Shown: positions 17,053 through 25,920 of the stretch, piece after piece
How the letters are laid out: each line of letters begins with the position of its first letter
Position numbering within the stretch: position 1 is the first letter of the stretch
Origin: Croceicoccus hydrothermalis
Lineage (GTDB): Bacteria; Pseudomonadota; Alphaproteobacteria; Sphingomonadales; Sphingomonadaceae
Length of the DNA: 64,000 bases
Direction of reading: 5' to 3'
Assembly (NCBI RefSeq): GCF_022378335.1
Contig: NZ_JAIQCI010000018.1
Coordinates: 1-64,000 of the forward strand
Made by a program: the position numbers and the translations under genes
Notes under the pieces: model-generated
Told to the model about the DNA's origin: nothing
The model's input: only the letters and a program-made list of their open reading frames with translations
Databases searched by the model: none

Positions 17053-18216
17053 TCAGAACGACCGGGGAAGGCCGAGATTCTCGGCGATCGAATTGCGCAC
17101 CATCTCGTTCGAAATGGGCGTCATGCGCAGGATGCGGTGGTCGCGCCAGTAACGCTGCATGTCGGTTTCGGCCGAATAGCCCATGCCGCCCATGATCTGG
17201 ATACCCATGTCGGCGGCCTTTACCGCGTTTTCAGTAGCGACCATCTTCAGCATGTTCGCTTCATTTCCGCAAGGCAGGCCATTGGATTGCATCCATGCGA
17301 CGTTGTAAAGCAACAATTCGGTCAATTTCTGCGATGTGGCGATATCCGCGACATAATGCTGAAGGATCTGGAAGCGCCCGATCACGCCGCCAAACGCCTT
17401 GCGCTGCATCATATATTCCAGCGCGTCTTCCAGCACGCCGTCAATTGCGCCAAGGCATTGCGCCCCGACCATGATGCGTTCGTTATTCAGGCTGGGCAGC
17501 ATCGCCTTCCACGCCTGGCCGGGTTCGCCCAGAACATCTTCGTCAGGGACGAACACATCCTCGTAATGCACCTCGCAACTTCCCATGGCGCGCATGCCGA
17601 GCTTGGGCAGGAGGCTGGCCGTGATGCCCGGCGATTTGGCGTCCACGAACAGGGCGATCAGGCCGTGATGCTTCTTCTCGGCATTGCGGTCGCAGCGGGC
17701 CAGCACAAGGAGGCGGTCGGCGACCTTGGCGCCGGTCGTCCACATCTTTGCGCCGTTAAGCTTCCAGCCTCCGTCGACCTTGTCGGCAAAGGTCTTCATC
17801 GCGCCAAGTACGTCAGTGCCGCCATCGGGTTCGGTCATCGAAAGCGACACGCGCAGGTTGCCTGCCGCCATTTCCGGCAACCAGCGCTGCTTCTGCTCTT
17901 CACTGCCGGCGATCGCGACCGAATGGGCGCCTCCAAACGAGGTAAGGCCCCAGACCCACAACAGCCCGCCCGCGGTGCGGGCCATTTCACGGGCGAAGAT
18001 CATCTGCATGACAACGTCGCCGCCGAGGCCACCGTATTCCTCCGGAATGCCGACGCCGAAGAAACCCTGTTCCTTCAACTTGTCCCAGATTTCGAAGGGA
18101 TAGTTTTCCTCATCCGCCTCAAGCTTGCGCATAAGGTCCTTGGGTAGTTCGGCATCGACCCAACGCCTTACGACATCGCGGAATGCGATCTGTTCTTCAG
18201 TGAGATTGAAATCCAT
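17053..18216 (-). CDS. Acyl-CoA dehydrogenase
   Basis: 387 residues, full length. The FAD-contact motif is VSLSMTEPDGGTDVLG, followed by WKLNGAKMWTTGA. The C-terminal domain has QIMGGMGYSAETDMQRYWRD. The usual catalytic-glutamate segment (xYEGTxEI) is replaced by MTPISNEMV, so the base may be placed differently or specificity is unusual. It should convert an acyl-CoA to enoyl-CoA and reduce ETF, whose genes lie at 61871-63572. First gene of a six-gene leftward operon; dyad site c is 32 bp upstream. Confidence 0.9.
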   Translation of the reverse strand: MDFNLTEEQIAFRDVVRRWVDAELPKDLMRKLEADEENYPFEIWDKLKEQGFFGVGIPEEYGGLGGDVVMQMIFAREMARTAGGLLWVWGLTSFGGAHSVAIAGSEEQKQRWLPEMAAGNLRVSLSMTEPDGGTDVLGAMKTFADKVDGGWKLNGAKMWTTGAKVADRLLVLARCDRNAEKKHHGLIALFVDAKSPGITASLLPKLGMRAMGSCEVHYEDVFVPDEDVLGEPGQAWKAMLPSLNNERIMVGAQCLGAIDGVLEDALEYMMQRKAFGGVIGRFQILQHYVADIATSQKLTELLLYNVAWMQSNGLPCGNEANMLKMVATENAVKAADMGIQIMGGMGYSAETDMQRYWRDHRILRMTPISNEMVRNSIAENLGLPRSF

Positions 18217-18247
18217 GCTGGCCTCGTGGTTTCGGATGGCGCGTTTG

Positions 18248-18266
18248 CAACCTATCGAACGGTGGG
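18248..18266 (+). promoter_or_regulatory. Cluster dyad motif (site c)
   Basis: Plus-strand reading CAACCTATC-GAAC-GGTGGG. It lies in the 50-bp gap between the acyl-CoA dehydrogenase start (18216) and the stop of the preceding SDR gene (18267). Its placement marks a separate promoter here even though genes on both sides run the same way. Confidence 0.65.
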
Positions 18267-19034
18267 TTAAATCGACAGTCCGCCTTCGACCGGCAGGACC
18301 GAGCCGGTGACGTAGGAACCTGCGGGAGATGCCAGAAAAATGGCCGCTCCGGCCATGTCTTCGGTCATGCCCGTCCGTCGGCGCGGGACCATGGATTCCA
18401 CCATCTTGCGCATCGTATCGTCGCTGATCACGGTCATGTCGCTTTCGAAGAAGCCGGGTGCGATTGCATTGACCGTTATATTGTCCGAAGCGAGGTTCTT
18501 TGCGAGCGATTTGGTCAGCCAGTGGATAGCACCCTTCGATGCCTGATAGGCATAGACTTCGCGCGGACCAACCTTGAGCGCGCCGACCGACCCAATATTG
18601 ATCACGCTGGCCGGTCGTTGTGCGCTGGCACCCGCACGCAGCAGCGGCAAAAGCTTCTGCAGCAGGAAGAACGGGCTTTTCAGATTGAGATCAAGGACGC
18701 CGTCCCAATCGGACTCCGAAAATTCGTCGATGGGGGCATCCGACAGTGTGCCTGCGTTGTTGACGAGCACATGCAGAGCTTTCTCGCGGCTCGACAGCTC
18801 GGCAACCAGCGCCTTGATACCGTCGATCGTCGAGACATCGGCAGAGAGGCCGATGACGTCGCCGGGGATATTGTCGGCCACGGCTGCGACCTTTTCCGCA
18901 TTGCGGGCACAGATATAGACTCGCGCACCTGCCGCGGCGAGGCCTTCGGCGATCATCCGGCCGATACCGGCGCTGCCGCCGGTGACTAATGCAACACGGC
19001 CCTTTATCGAAAACAGCTTGGCGGCATCGATCAT
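18267..19034 (-). CDS. SDR oxidoreductase (FabG/RhlG-like)
   Basis: 255 residues with all classical SDR signatures: TGGSAGIG cofactor loop, LVNNAGTLSD, catalytic Ser in INIGSVGA and Tyr/Lys in VYAYQASKGA, then PGFFESDM. It should oxidise or reduce a hydroxyl/keto group with NAD(P)(H). Its closest neighbour in style is the SDR at 24143-24922, with which it shares the PGFF..(D/K)MT segment. It is the last gene of the acyl-CoA synthetase operon, and its start overlaps the hydrolase stop (ATGA). Confidence 0.9.
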   Translation of the reverse strand: MIDAAKLFSIKGRVALVTGGSAGIGRMIAEGLAAAGARVYICARNAEKVAAVADNIPGDVIGLSADVSTIDGIKALVAELSSREKALHVLVNNAGTLSDAPIDEFSESDWDGVLDLNLKSPFFLLQKLLPLLRAGASAQRPASVINIGSVGALKVGPREVYAYQASKGAIHWLTKSLAKNLASDNITVNAIAPGFFESDMTVISDDTMRKMVESMVPRRRTGMTEDMAGAAIFLASPAGSYVTGSVLPVEGGLSI

Positions 19035-19756
19035 GCCACGATCTCCAGCATCATGTCGGCAAGCCCTTCGGGATCGCCTACATTGAAAGCATGGTCGCCC
19101 GGATGCTTGTGTATCGTCCAGCCAAGCTTTTCGGCCCGTTCGTGCATCATGCCCATGATGGTGTGTTCGGCAGCGATATAATCCACCGGATGGGTGATCG
19201 ATTCCGCGCCGACGGGAATGACGCAGCTGGTGGCGCGCATTGGCTGGTCAGACAGGTGGTCCAGCAGCCATTTCTCGCGATTGCGATCCATCATGTGCGG
19301 ATGGTCCTTGGCCATCGCGCGCTGTTGTTCATGTACGCCCGAGCCGATCGGACCCTCTCCGCCATCCAGCATGGCATCCAGTCCGGCGGCTTCCTCTTCG
19401 CTCGCGAAACCCATCATCGATGCGATGCGTTCACCCGCGTGGGGCACGATCGCGTCGAGATAGATGACGCGTCGAACGCGGTCGCCCGCCTGCGCCAGCA
19501 CGCCTGGCGCGACGGTGCCGGCATAGGAATGCGCAACCAGGATGACGTCCGACAGATCTTCATACTTAAGGACGTTCACGATGTCGGTCACATGGACCGC
19601 ATTGCCGACGTCGCGGCCGATCAGATGTTCCCGTTCGCCAAATCCGGTGAAGGTGGGGGTGAATACCGTGTGCCCCTTGGACTCAAGCGCATCCCGCATG
19701 AATTTCCACGTCCAGCCGCCCATGCCGCCGCCATGCATCAGAAGAAAAACAGCCAT
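19031..19756 (-). CDS. Alpha/beta hydrolase (EstC-like)
   Basis: 241 residues. The start MAVFLLMHGGGMGGWTW carries the oxyanion HGGG, the nucleophile Ser is in LVAHSYAGTV, and a C-terminal His is in KHPGDHAFNV. The compact form without an N-terminal extension matches the EstC/salicylate-esterase-like group. It is coupled to the extradiol dioxygenase gene: stop and start share one base. It may hydrolyse an ester or thioester, or the ring-cleavage product. The substrate is not known. Confidence 0.85.
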   Translation of the reverse strand: MAVFLLMHGGGMGGWTWKFMRDALESKGHTVFTPTFTGFGEREHLIGRDVGNAVHVTDIVNVLKYEDLSDVILVAHSYAGTVAPGVLAQAGDRVRRVIYLDAIVPHAGERIASMMGFASEEEAAGLDAMLDGGEGPIGSGVHEQQRAMAKDHPHMMDRNREKWLLDHLSDQPMRATSCVIPVGAESITHPVDYIAAEHTIMGMMHERAEKLGWTIHKHPGDHAFNVGDPEGLADMMLEIVA

Positions 19757-20697
19757 TATTCGGGCGCTCCGGGTTCAAGGTTGAGGACGAGTTCGGGGGG
19801 CACGTCAGGGCCCCACAGGTAAAAGCTGTCATCCGGCGAGTGCTGGGCCGCGGGCCATTCGCAGTCTGCCGGGATGAAATCGATATCGGCCGAAAACTCG
19901 GCATAGCTGCCCCACGGGTCGCGGGCATAATAGAAGTAGTTGCCGCCAAGAACGTGGCGACCCACACCCCAGCCTTCCTTGTAACCGGCGCGCATCATCT
20001 GCGCCGATCCAAGGCCCACTTCCTGGAACGAACCGACATCCCAGCTGCTGTGGTGCATGCCGCGATGCGTCGATCCGACCAGGGCAAGCAGGTGATGGTC
20101 GCTGCCATGCGGGCCGTGCAGGAACGCGACAACCGGGCCGCTGCCGTCGGACAGGCGCAGGCCGAGATTTTCCTCGTACCATTGGGTCGCCGCCATCACA
20201 TCCGATGTAAAGATAGCGAAATGGGAGAGATTGCGCGGCTTGGTTTTGGGCGCTTTCGAATTGAAAATGGCGCCCGACTCGCCAGCAGCAGACGAAGTCG
20301 TCTGAAACTGCGTCTTTGCATCGGGCGAACATTTTTCGGCGACCGCAAGGTGAATCGGCATGTCGTCGAAGCCAAGGATCCAAGTGCCGCAGTTAGGCGC
20401 CTTTGCGGACGCTTCGATGCGCTTCACGCCGTTCTCATCCAACCGGGCGAGCAGCGGCGCTTCGTCTTCTTCGTACACCCCGAAGCTGATGTAGCGCAGC
20501 TGCTTCACCGGACCTTCGACGATCCGCGCCCAGCACTGGTCGTGGCCAAAGGTATAGAGTTCCAACCCGGCATCGGTCTCGCGCACGTCAAGCCCGAATG
20601 CGGTGTAGAAGTCCATTGCCACAGCCAGATCGGGCACCTGGAGGCCGAAATGGTCGATCGAATGCACGCCAAGCGCACCTGCGCGTTTTTGCGCCAT
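19756..20697 (-). CDS. Type I extradiol ring-cleavage dioxygenase (VOC)
   Basis: 313 residues, two-domain type I size. The Fe(II) ligands align as H159 (LSHFAIF), H216 (GMHHSSWDV) and E267 (SYAEFSA). The acid-base residues of BphC-type enzymes are also present, as H248 in GRHVLGGN and Tyr257 nine residues later. A complete active site indicates real meta-cleavage of a catechol-like ring with O2. The next genes upstream in the operon encode a FAH-family hydrolase and an SDR, and downstream an alpha/beta hydrolase, forming a ring-opening set. Confidence 0.88.
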   Translation of the reverse strand: MAQKRAGALGVHSIDHFGLQVPDLAVAMDFYTAFGLDVRETDAGLELYTFGHDQCWARIVEGPVKQLRYISFGVYEEDEAPLLARLDENGVKRIEASAKAPNCGTWILGFDDMPIHLAVAEKCSPDAKTQFQTTSSAAGESGAIFNSKAPKTKPRNLSHFAIFTSDVMAATQWYEENLGLRLSDGSGPVVAFLHGPHGSDHHLLALVGSTHRGMHHSSWDVGSFQEVGLGSAQMMRAGYKEGWGVGRHVLGGNYFYYARDPWGSYAEFSADIDFIPADCEWPAAQHSPDDSFYLWGPDVPPELVLNLEPGAPE

Positions 20698-20727
20698 ATA
20701 TCTCTCCCTTTACAGTCGAGCTTCAGC

Positions 20728-21567
20728 TCATTCTGCGACGACAGGATTGCTAAGCAATCCGATGCCTTCGATCTTCACTTCGCAAATGTCGCCCGCCTTC
20801 ATCCAGACCTGCGGATCTCGCGCGACGCCGACACCGCCGGGGGTGCCCATCACCAGCACATCCCCTGGTTCAAGTGTCATGAACGTGGACAGCAGATGGA
20901 TGGTATTGGCGACGGTGAAGATCAGATTGCCGGTGTTGGATGATTGCATCACATTGCCATTCACCCGGCATTCGATCTTCAGTCCAGAGGCGCCTGCAGG
21001 GACTTCATCGGGCGTGACCAGCCACGGGCCGAAAGCGCCGGTGTCGTCAAAGTTCTTGCCCGCGGTCCATTGCGGCGTGCGCAGCTGGTAATCGCGGATG
21101 GAGGCGTCGTTGAAGACCGAATATCCGGCCACGTGATCTAGCGCATCGGCTTCGGAAATGTTCTTGCCGCCCTTGGACAGGACGACCGCCAGTTCGGCCT
21201 CCCAGTCAAGCTGACTGGAGATTTTCGGGAGGATAATGGGCGCGCCGTGGCCCATCAGGCTGGACGGGAAGCGGCCGAACAGCACGGGAAAATCGGGAAT
21301 GCCAAGGCCGGATTCTTCCGCGTGATCACGATAGTTGAGGCCCAGGCAGACGATCTTGGAAGGCCGCGTGACTGGGGGAAGAAAGCTCAGCGATGCTTCA
21401 TCGACGACTTCGCCGCCTGCCGCGGCCTTGCCGGCCGCTGCCAGCGATCCTTCCGCGATCTTTGCGTCGAGGTCGGCCAGTTCGCTGTCCCAGACAACCC
21501 TGATTTCGCCATCGACCTTCGCGGCGAGGCCGATCTGGCCGTCCTTGCTTACCCGTGCAATGCGCAT
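20728..21567 (-). CDS. Fumarylacetoacetate hydrolase-family protein
   Basis: 279 residues. The C-terminal FAH domain shows VCLGLNYRDHAEESG, the metal-binding DWEAELAVVL with two acids, and the NDASIRDYQ and GTPGGVG motifs. The family includes 2-hydroxyhepta-2,4-dienedioate isomerases, 2-oxo-hydratases and acylpyruvases that process products of meta-cleavage. Lying 30 bp upstream of the extradiol dioxygenase in the same operon, it probably acts on the ring-opened product. The exact reaction is uncertain. Confidence 0.88.
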   Translation of the reverse strand: MRIARVSKDGQIGLAAKVDGEIRVVWDSELADLDAKIAEGSLAAAGKAAAGGEVVDEASLSFLPPVTRPSKIVCLGLNYRDHAEESGLGIPDFPVLFGRFPSSLMGHGAPIILPKISSQLDWEAELAVVLSKGGKNISEADALDHVAGYSVFNDASIRDYQLRTPQWTAGKNFDDTGAFGPWLVTPDEVPAGASGLKIECRVNGNVMQSSNTGNLIFTVANTIHLLSTFMTLEPGDVLVMGTPGGVGVARDPQVWMKAGDICEVKIEGIGLLSNPVVAE

Positions 21568-21587
21568 TTCAATCTCCGATCCTGAAT

Positions 21588-22361
21588 TTACTTGCTGGCC
21601 TTCTGGCCGGTTCCGCCGCCCGTGGCGGGCATAAGGTTGTTGCTCATTCCGCCATCGACCAGAATATCGATGCCGGAAATGTGACCGGCTTGCGGTCCAA
21701 GCAGAAAAATAATCGCATTGGCCACGTCCTCGGCCATTCCCAGCTTGCCAAGCGGGATCATCGATTCGCGCTGTGCCCGGCGCTGCTGGTCGTCATAGCC
21801 GGCCTGCGTCATTGGCGTGTAGGTCGGCCCCGGCGACACCGTGTTGCAGCGAATGCCGTCCGGCCCCCATTCCAGTGCGCATTGCCGCATCAGCATCAGC
21901 AGCGCGGCCTTGCTCGACGAATAAAAGCCAAGCCCCGGGGTCGGCTGCGTTGCCGACATGGAGGCGGTGGCGACAAATGCTCCGCGCGAACGGGCGAGAT
22001 GGCGATGAGCCGCCTGGCCCAGCAGCCAGGTGGCGCGCGTGTTGATCGCGTACACACGATCGAATTGTTCTGGCGTCTGATCGACGAGCGGTGCGCCGGA
22101 TATAATCCCCGCATTGCTGACGACCCCGTCGATCCCGTCCATGAAATCGGCGGCAGCGGCGACGATGTCCTTTCCGCAATCGGGTGATGAGAGATCGGCG
22201 ACAAAAGCGCGTGCCGCGGGCCCGATGGCCTCTGCCACGGCCCTGACGCCGTCAGCGTCCCTGTCTGTCAGCAGCATCTGGTGCGGTTCATCCTGCCCGG
22301 CCAGCAATTCCGCCACGGCCCTGCCAATGCCGCTGGCGGCCCCCGTAATCACGACTTGCAT
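21588..22361 (-). CDS. SDR oxidoreductase
   Basis: 257 residues, starting at the ATG before QVVITG, preceded by GAGGAA at good spacing. Motifs: TGAASGIG, SNAGIISG, Ser in ATASMSATQ and Tyr/Lys in GFYSSSKAAL, then SPGPTYTPM. The protein has an extra glycine-rich tail (ATGGGTGQ). It should be an active NAD(P)-dependent alcohol dehydrogenase or ketoreductase. It lies between the CoA ligase and the FAH gene in one operon. Confidence 0.88.
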   Translation of the reverse strand: MQVVITGAASGIGRAVAELLAGQDEPHQMLLTDRDADGVRAVAEAIGPAARAFVADLSSPDCGKDIVAAAADFMDGIDGVVSNAGIISGAPLVDQTPEQFDRVYAINTRATWLLGQAAHRHLARSRGAFVATASMSATQPTPGLGFYSSSKAALLMLMRQCALEWGPDGIRCNTVSPGPTYTPMTQAGYDDQQRRAQRESMIPLGKLGMAEDVANAIIFLLGPQAGHISGIDILVDGGMSNNLMPATGGGTGQKASK

Positions 22362-22371
22362 CACAAATTCC

Positions 22372-24078
22372 TCATTCGCTGATTCCGAGTTCTTCCATGA
22401 GCCGCTGCCGCAGCTTGAACTTCTGGATCTTGGAGGCCGACATCGGCCATTCGTCGACATAGCGAATGTGGCGCGGAACCTTGAAGGATGCGATCCTTTC
22501 CTTGGCAAAGGCGATCAGCTCGGCTTCGCTGGGCCGGAAACCGTTCGCCAGCTTGACGAAGGCGGCGGGAACCTCTGCCAGTCTCTGGTCGGGGATGCCG
22601 ATGACCTGTGAAAGCTCCACCGCCTCGTGCGCTTCAAGAACGGTCTCGACTTCGGCGGCGGCGACGTTTTCCCCGCCTACCTTCAGCATGTCCTTGAAAC
22701 GGCCATGGAATCGCATGTGGCCATCGCTGTCGAGCGAGCCGATATCCCCGCTGTGATACCAGCCATCGGCGTCGATCGCCTCGGCCGTCTTGACTGGATC
22801 GCGGTGATAGCCGTCGAGCATGTTGTAGCCCTTGATAAGGACTTCGCCGCGCTGTCCCGTCGGCAGGTCCTTGCCGGTTTCAGTGTCGACGATGCGGACG
22901 GAAATCCCCTTGAGCGGATAGCCCAAGGTCTGAAAGCCCAGTTCAGGATCCATATCATAGCCGCCGGTGCTAACGATCCCGCTGGCCTCCGACATGCCGA
23001 ACGTGCCGACCTGAAGTGCATTCGGCATTTTTTCGCGATAGGCATCGCCGATCGCCTTGGGCATCTGGCTGAAACAGCTGTTCATCAGCCGCACGCTGCC
23101 CATGTCGGTCTTGTCCCAATCGGGATGTGCGATCATCGACTGGTGAAAGGTGACGAAGGGCAGAAAGATCATCGTTGCCTTTTCAGTCTCGATCTGGCGC
23201 AGGCTTTCGCCCGGATCGAAATGGGGCTGGCCGATGAAGGTGCCGCCCACCTCTATCGCGCCGAGCATCGCCAGCATGGCCGCGATATGGAACAAAGGCA
23301 TGGGCGACCAGACGCGCTCGTCATCCTGAAAAGCCCATCGGTTACGCGCAAGATTGCTGGCTTCGCGGCAGATCGCCTCGTTCGATAGCAGGCAGCCTTT
23401 CGGGTTTGCGGAGGTCCCCGAAGTATAGAGGACCATGCATGTATCGCGCAGCCGGACCGAAAGCCGTGCTTCGTGAACGGCTTCCTCGTCGACGGTGGCT
23501 GCTGCGGCATCGAAGGCGGACTGGTCAATAAAGCCTGCCGCCTGCTTCCCTCCGTTCAGGATAAGGCGGCGCAAACGCGGGGCCTGCACAATATCGAGCG
23601 CCATGGGATCGGCACATCGTCCAATTTCTGGAAAGGCCTCTGTCAGGCGGGTCGTGAAATCGACGAAATCATCGGCCTCGCTGTTCGTTATGACAGCGCA
23701 TAGTTCGGCATTCTCGACGACATAGGCGATTTCGGGGGCGCGATAGCGGGCATTCATCAGGACCGATACGCCGCCCACCATGGAGACGGCGAACAGGGTT
23801 TCGACGAAATCGACGCCGGATGGCAGCAGGATGCCGACATGGTCGCCCTGCGTGATGCCAAGGCCGAGCAGCCCGCGGGCCCGGTGCAGCACTGATTGCA
23901 CGACATCGTCATAGCTGCGCCGTCCCGACGGGAAGACGAGCGCTTCCTTGTCGGGATGTGCGTCCCAAGACTTTAGCAACATGTCGGCAAGCGGACTTAC
24001 ACTGACCCGAATACTGGACGCATCTTCGCCATTAGCGGACACGCAGGCCTCCTCCATTTTCTGGCTTACTTCGCGCAT
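22372..24078 (-). CDS. AMP-binding acyl-CoA synthetase
   Basis: 568 residues. The ATP loop VLYTSGTSANPKG, the adenylate motif YHSGDIGSLDSDG and the C-terminal hinge FHGRFKDMLKVGGENV with the catalytic Lys region (SASKIQKFKLR) are all visible. It activates a carboxylic acid to its CoA thioester in two steps. It is the first gene of a six-gene operon that also encodes the extradiol dioxygenase. The carboxylate could be the pathway substrate or a ring-cleavage product. Dyad site d lies 30 bp upstream. Several in-frame ATGs exist; the first is used. Confidence 0.9.
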   Translation of the reverse strand: MREVSQKMEEACVSANGEDASSIRVSVSPLADMLLKSWDAHPDKEALVFPSGRRSYDDVVQSVLHRARGLLGLGITQGDHVGILLPSGVDFVETLFAVSMVGGVSVLMNARYRAPEIAYVVENAELCAVITNSEADDFVDFTTRLTEAFPEIGRCADPMALDIVQAPRLRRLILNGGKQAAGFIDQSAFDAAAATVDEEAVHEARLSVRLRDTCMVLYTSGTSANPKGCLLSNEAICREASNLARNRWAFQDDERVWSPMPLFHIAAMLAMLGAIEVGGTFIGQPHFDPGESLRQIETEKATMIFLPFVTFHQSMIAHPDWDKTDMGSVRLMNSCFSQMPKAIGDAYREKMPNALQVGTFGMSEASGIVSTGGYDMDPELGFQTLGYPLKGISVRIVDTETGKDLPTGQRGEVLIKGYNMLDGYHRDPVKTAEAIDADGWYHSGDIGSLDSDGHMRFHGRFKDMLKVGGENVAAAEVETVLEAHEAVELSQVIGIPDQRLAEVPAAFVKLANGFRPSEAELIAFAKERIASFKVPRHIRYVDEWPMSASKIQKFKLRQRLMEELGISE

Positions 24079-24107
24079 CTCTGTTCCGCCTCATGGCACT
24101 CTCGTGC

Positions 24108-24126
24108 CCTTCCCAAGGATAGGCCT
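24108..24126 (-). promoter_or_regulatory. Cluster dyad motif (site d)
   Basis: Minus-strand reading AGGCCTATC-CTTG-GGAAGG. It departs from the CAA prefix but keeps CCTATC, the four-base spacing and GGAAGG. It lies 30 bp before the acyl-CoA synthetase start. Confidence 0.55.
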
Positions 24127-24142
24127 CCACGCATTGCGCGAC

Positions 24143-24922
24143 CTAACCGCAACCGGCGACGCCGCCGTCGACAGGCAGGGCGACACCGGTGATGTAGGCG
24201 CCCGCACGCGACGACATGAACACGACCGATCCGGCGATTTCGTCCGGCCGTCCCAGTCGGGCCATCGGAATTTGCGATAGTACTGCCGGGTCCACTTCGT
24301 CGTCCTCGCGCAGATGCGCCGTCATCTTGGTGGGGAAGAAGCCGGGAACGAGCGCGTTGACGTTGATGTTGCGAGACGCCAGATCGCCGGCAAGATCGCG
24401 GCTCAGCATGTGAATGGCCGCCTTGCTGGCCGAATAGGAATAGGCGCTGAGGCGGGCCGTCTTCAGCCCCGCGACGGAGCCGATATTGATGACCCTTGCC
24501 GGATCGTCGGGGGTCCCGGCGGCTTCCAGCGCGCCCAACAATTCGCGGACCAGCGTGAAGGGTGCCTGCACATTGACCGTCATCACGCCCGGCCATGCCT
24601 TGTCGGGATAATCGTCAACCGGTCCGCCCCATGTCTTGCCGGCATTATTGACAAGAATATGGAGCTTGTCGCCGCAAGCGGCGCGCAACCGCTTGGCAAG
24701 GTCCACAGCAGCTTCGGGGCTCGAAAGATCGCAGGGCAGGGGGATGCAGTCGCCCAGCGACGACATTTCCGCCGCCGCCACACTGCACACGTCTTCCTTC
24801 CTCGACGTGATCGCGACCGTGGCCCCCGCCTTCAGCAGTCCCTCGGCAATCATGCGGCCAAGGCCCTGCGCGCCGCCGGTGACCAGCGCGACTTTTCCGC
24901 TCAGATCGAAAAGCCCGGTCAT
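24143..24922 (-). CDS. SDR oxidoreductase
   Basis: 259 residues with TGGAQGLG, VNNAGKTWGG, Ser in INIGSVAG and Tyr/Lys in SYSASKAAIH, then PGFFPTKM. A complete active site predicts an NAD(P)-dependent dehydrogenase/reductase. The start overlaps the stop of the MDR gene (ATGA), so the two are translated together and may catalyse consecutive redox steps. Confidence 0.9.
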   Translation of the reverse strand: MTGLFDLSGKVALVTGGAQGLGRMIAEGLLKAGATVAITSRKEDVCSVAAAEMSSLGDCIPLPCDLSSPEAAVDLAKRLRAACGDKLHILVNNAGKTWGGPVDDYPDKAWPGVMTVNVQAPFTLVRELLGALEAAGTPDDPARVINIGSVAGLKTARLSAYSYSASKAAIHMLSRDLAGDLASRNINVNALVPGFFPTKMTAHLREDDEVDPAVLSQIPMARLGRPDEIAGSVVFMSSRAGAYITGVALPVDGGVAGCG

Positions 24923-25920
24923 ACGGTGATCGCCACCTTGCCGAACTTGTGATCGTTTTCGAGATAGGTCAGAGCCTTGTCGGCTTCGGCCAGAGGAAAA
25001 GTCTTTTCGATCACCGGCTTGATACCATGCTTGTCAATGAAATCCAGCATGTTGCGGAAATCTTCAGGATCGCCGACCTGACTGCCGACGATGCTGGCAC
25101 TCTTCAGGAAAACGCCGGTCGCGGTAATCTCGAACTTGTCGCCTGCGGTCGATCCATAGATCACGATGCGGGCGCCCGGTTTTATGGCACGAATGTAATT
25201 GGCATAGCTCGGTCCGGGCGCGCCATCGAGTACGACGTCGATGCCGCCCGTCATCGCGCCGACCTTCTTGCGCCATTCGGGATCGGTGTAAAGCAGGCCG
25301 TCGGTCGCGCCCATGCTCTTGGCACGTTCGATGACTTCTTCGCTTTCACCCGTGACATAGACCTTGCAGCCAAGCGCCACCGCATAGGCGAGACCAAAGG
25401 TCGCTACGCCGCCGCCGACGCCGCTGATCAGAACGGTATCGGTAGGCTGCAGCTGGCCCTTGAACATCAGCGCGCGCCATGCCGTCAGGCCGGTCAGGAT
25501 CGAAGCGGCGGCCTCTTCCCAGCTCATGCCCGCGGGCTTCGGGGCCAGATTTTTAGCCGGAACACAGACATATTCGGCGATCGTGCCAGGGTGTGGCATG
25601 CCCAGCAGGCCGAATTCGGCCTTCGGGGCGTGGCGGTTTGGTCCCCAATCGCGGCCGGGATACAACACGACTTCGTCGCCGATTTCGACGCCAGTGACGC
25701 CTTCGCCGATCATGTCGACGACGCCGGCGCCGTCGCAGCCCATGGTGCAAGGTGTGACCATCCCGGGGTACAGCCCGCGCGAGATCCACATTTCCCGGTG
25801 GTTCATCGACGCCGCCTTAATCGCGACCCGCACTTGTCCGGCAACAGGTTCCGGCGTCTCGACATCCGCCACGCGAACGGCTTCTGGACCATCCGTGGAT
25901 TCGAGCAATAGAGCTTTCAT
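24919..25920 (-). CDS. Quinone-oxidoreductase-like MDR protein (no catalytic zinc)
   Basis: 333 residues of the medium-chain dehydrogenase/reductase superfamily. The NADPH-binding motif is LISGVGGGVATFGLA. The zinc-ADH signature GHExxG is replaced by MGCDGAG, and the structural-zinc cysteine cluster is absent. It therefore belongs to the zinc-free quinone oxidoreductase/enoyl reductase side and should reduce a double bond or quinone with NADPH. It is the first gene of a two-gene operon facing away from the MalT/LuxR-type regulator. Confidence 0.88.
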   Translation of the reverse strand: MKALLLESTDGPEAVRVADVETPEPVAGQVRVAIKAASMNHREMWISRGLYPGMVTPCTMGCDGAGVVDMIGEGVTGVEIGDEVVLYPGRDWGPNRHAPKAEFGLLGMPHPGTIAEYVCVPAKNLAPKPAGMSWEEAAASILTGLTAWRALMFKGQLQPTDTVLISGVGGGVATFGLAYAVALGCKVYVTGESEEVIERAKSMGATDGLLYTDPEWRKKVGAMTGGIDVVLDGAPGPSYANYIRAIKPGARIVIYGSTAGDKFEITATGVFLKSASIVGSQVGDPEDFRNMLDFIDKHGIKPVIEKTFPLAEADKALTYLENDHKFGKVAITV

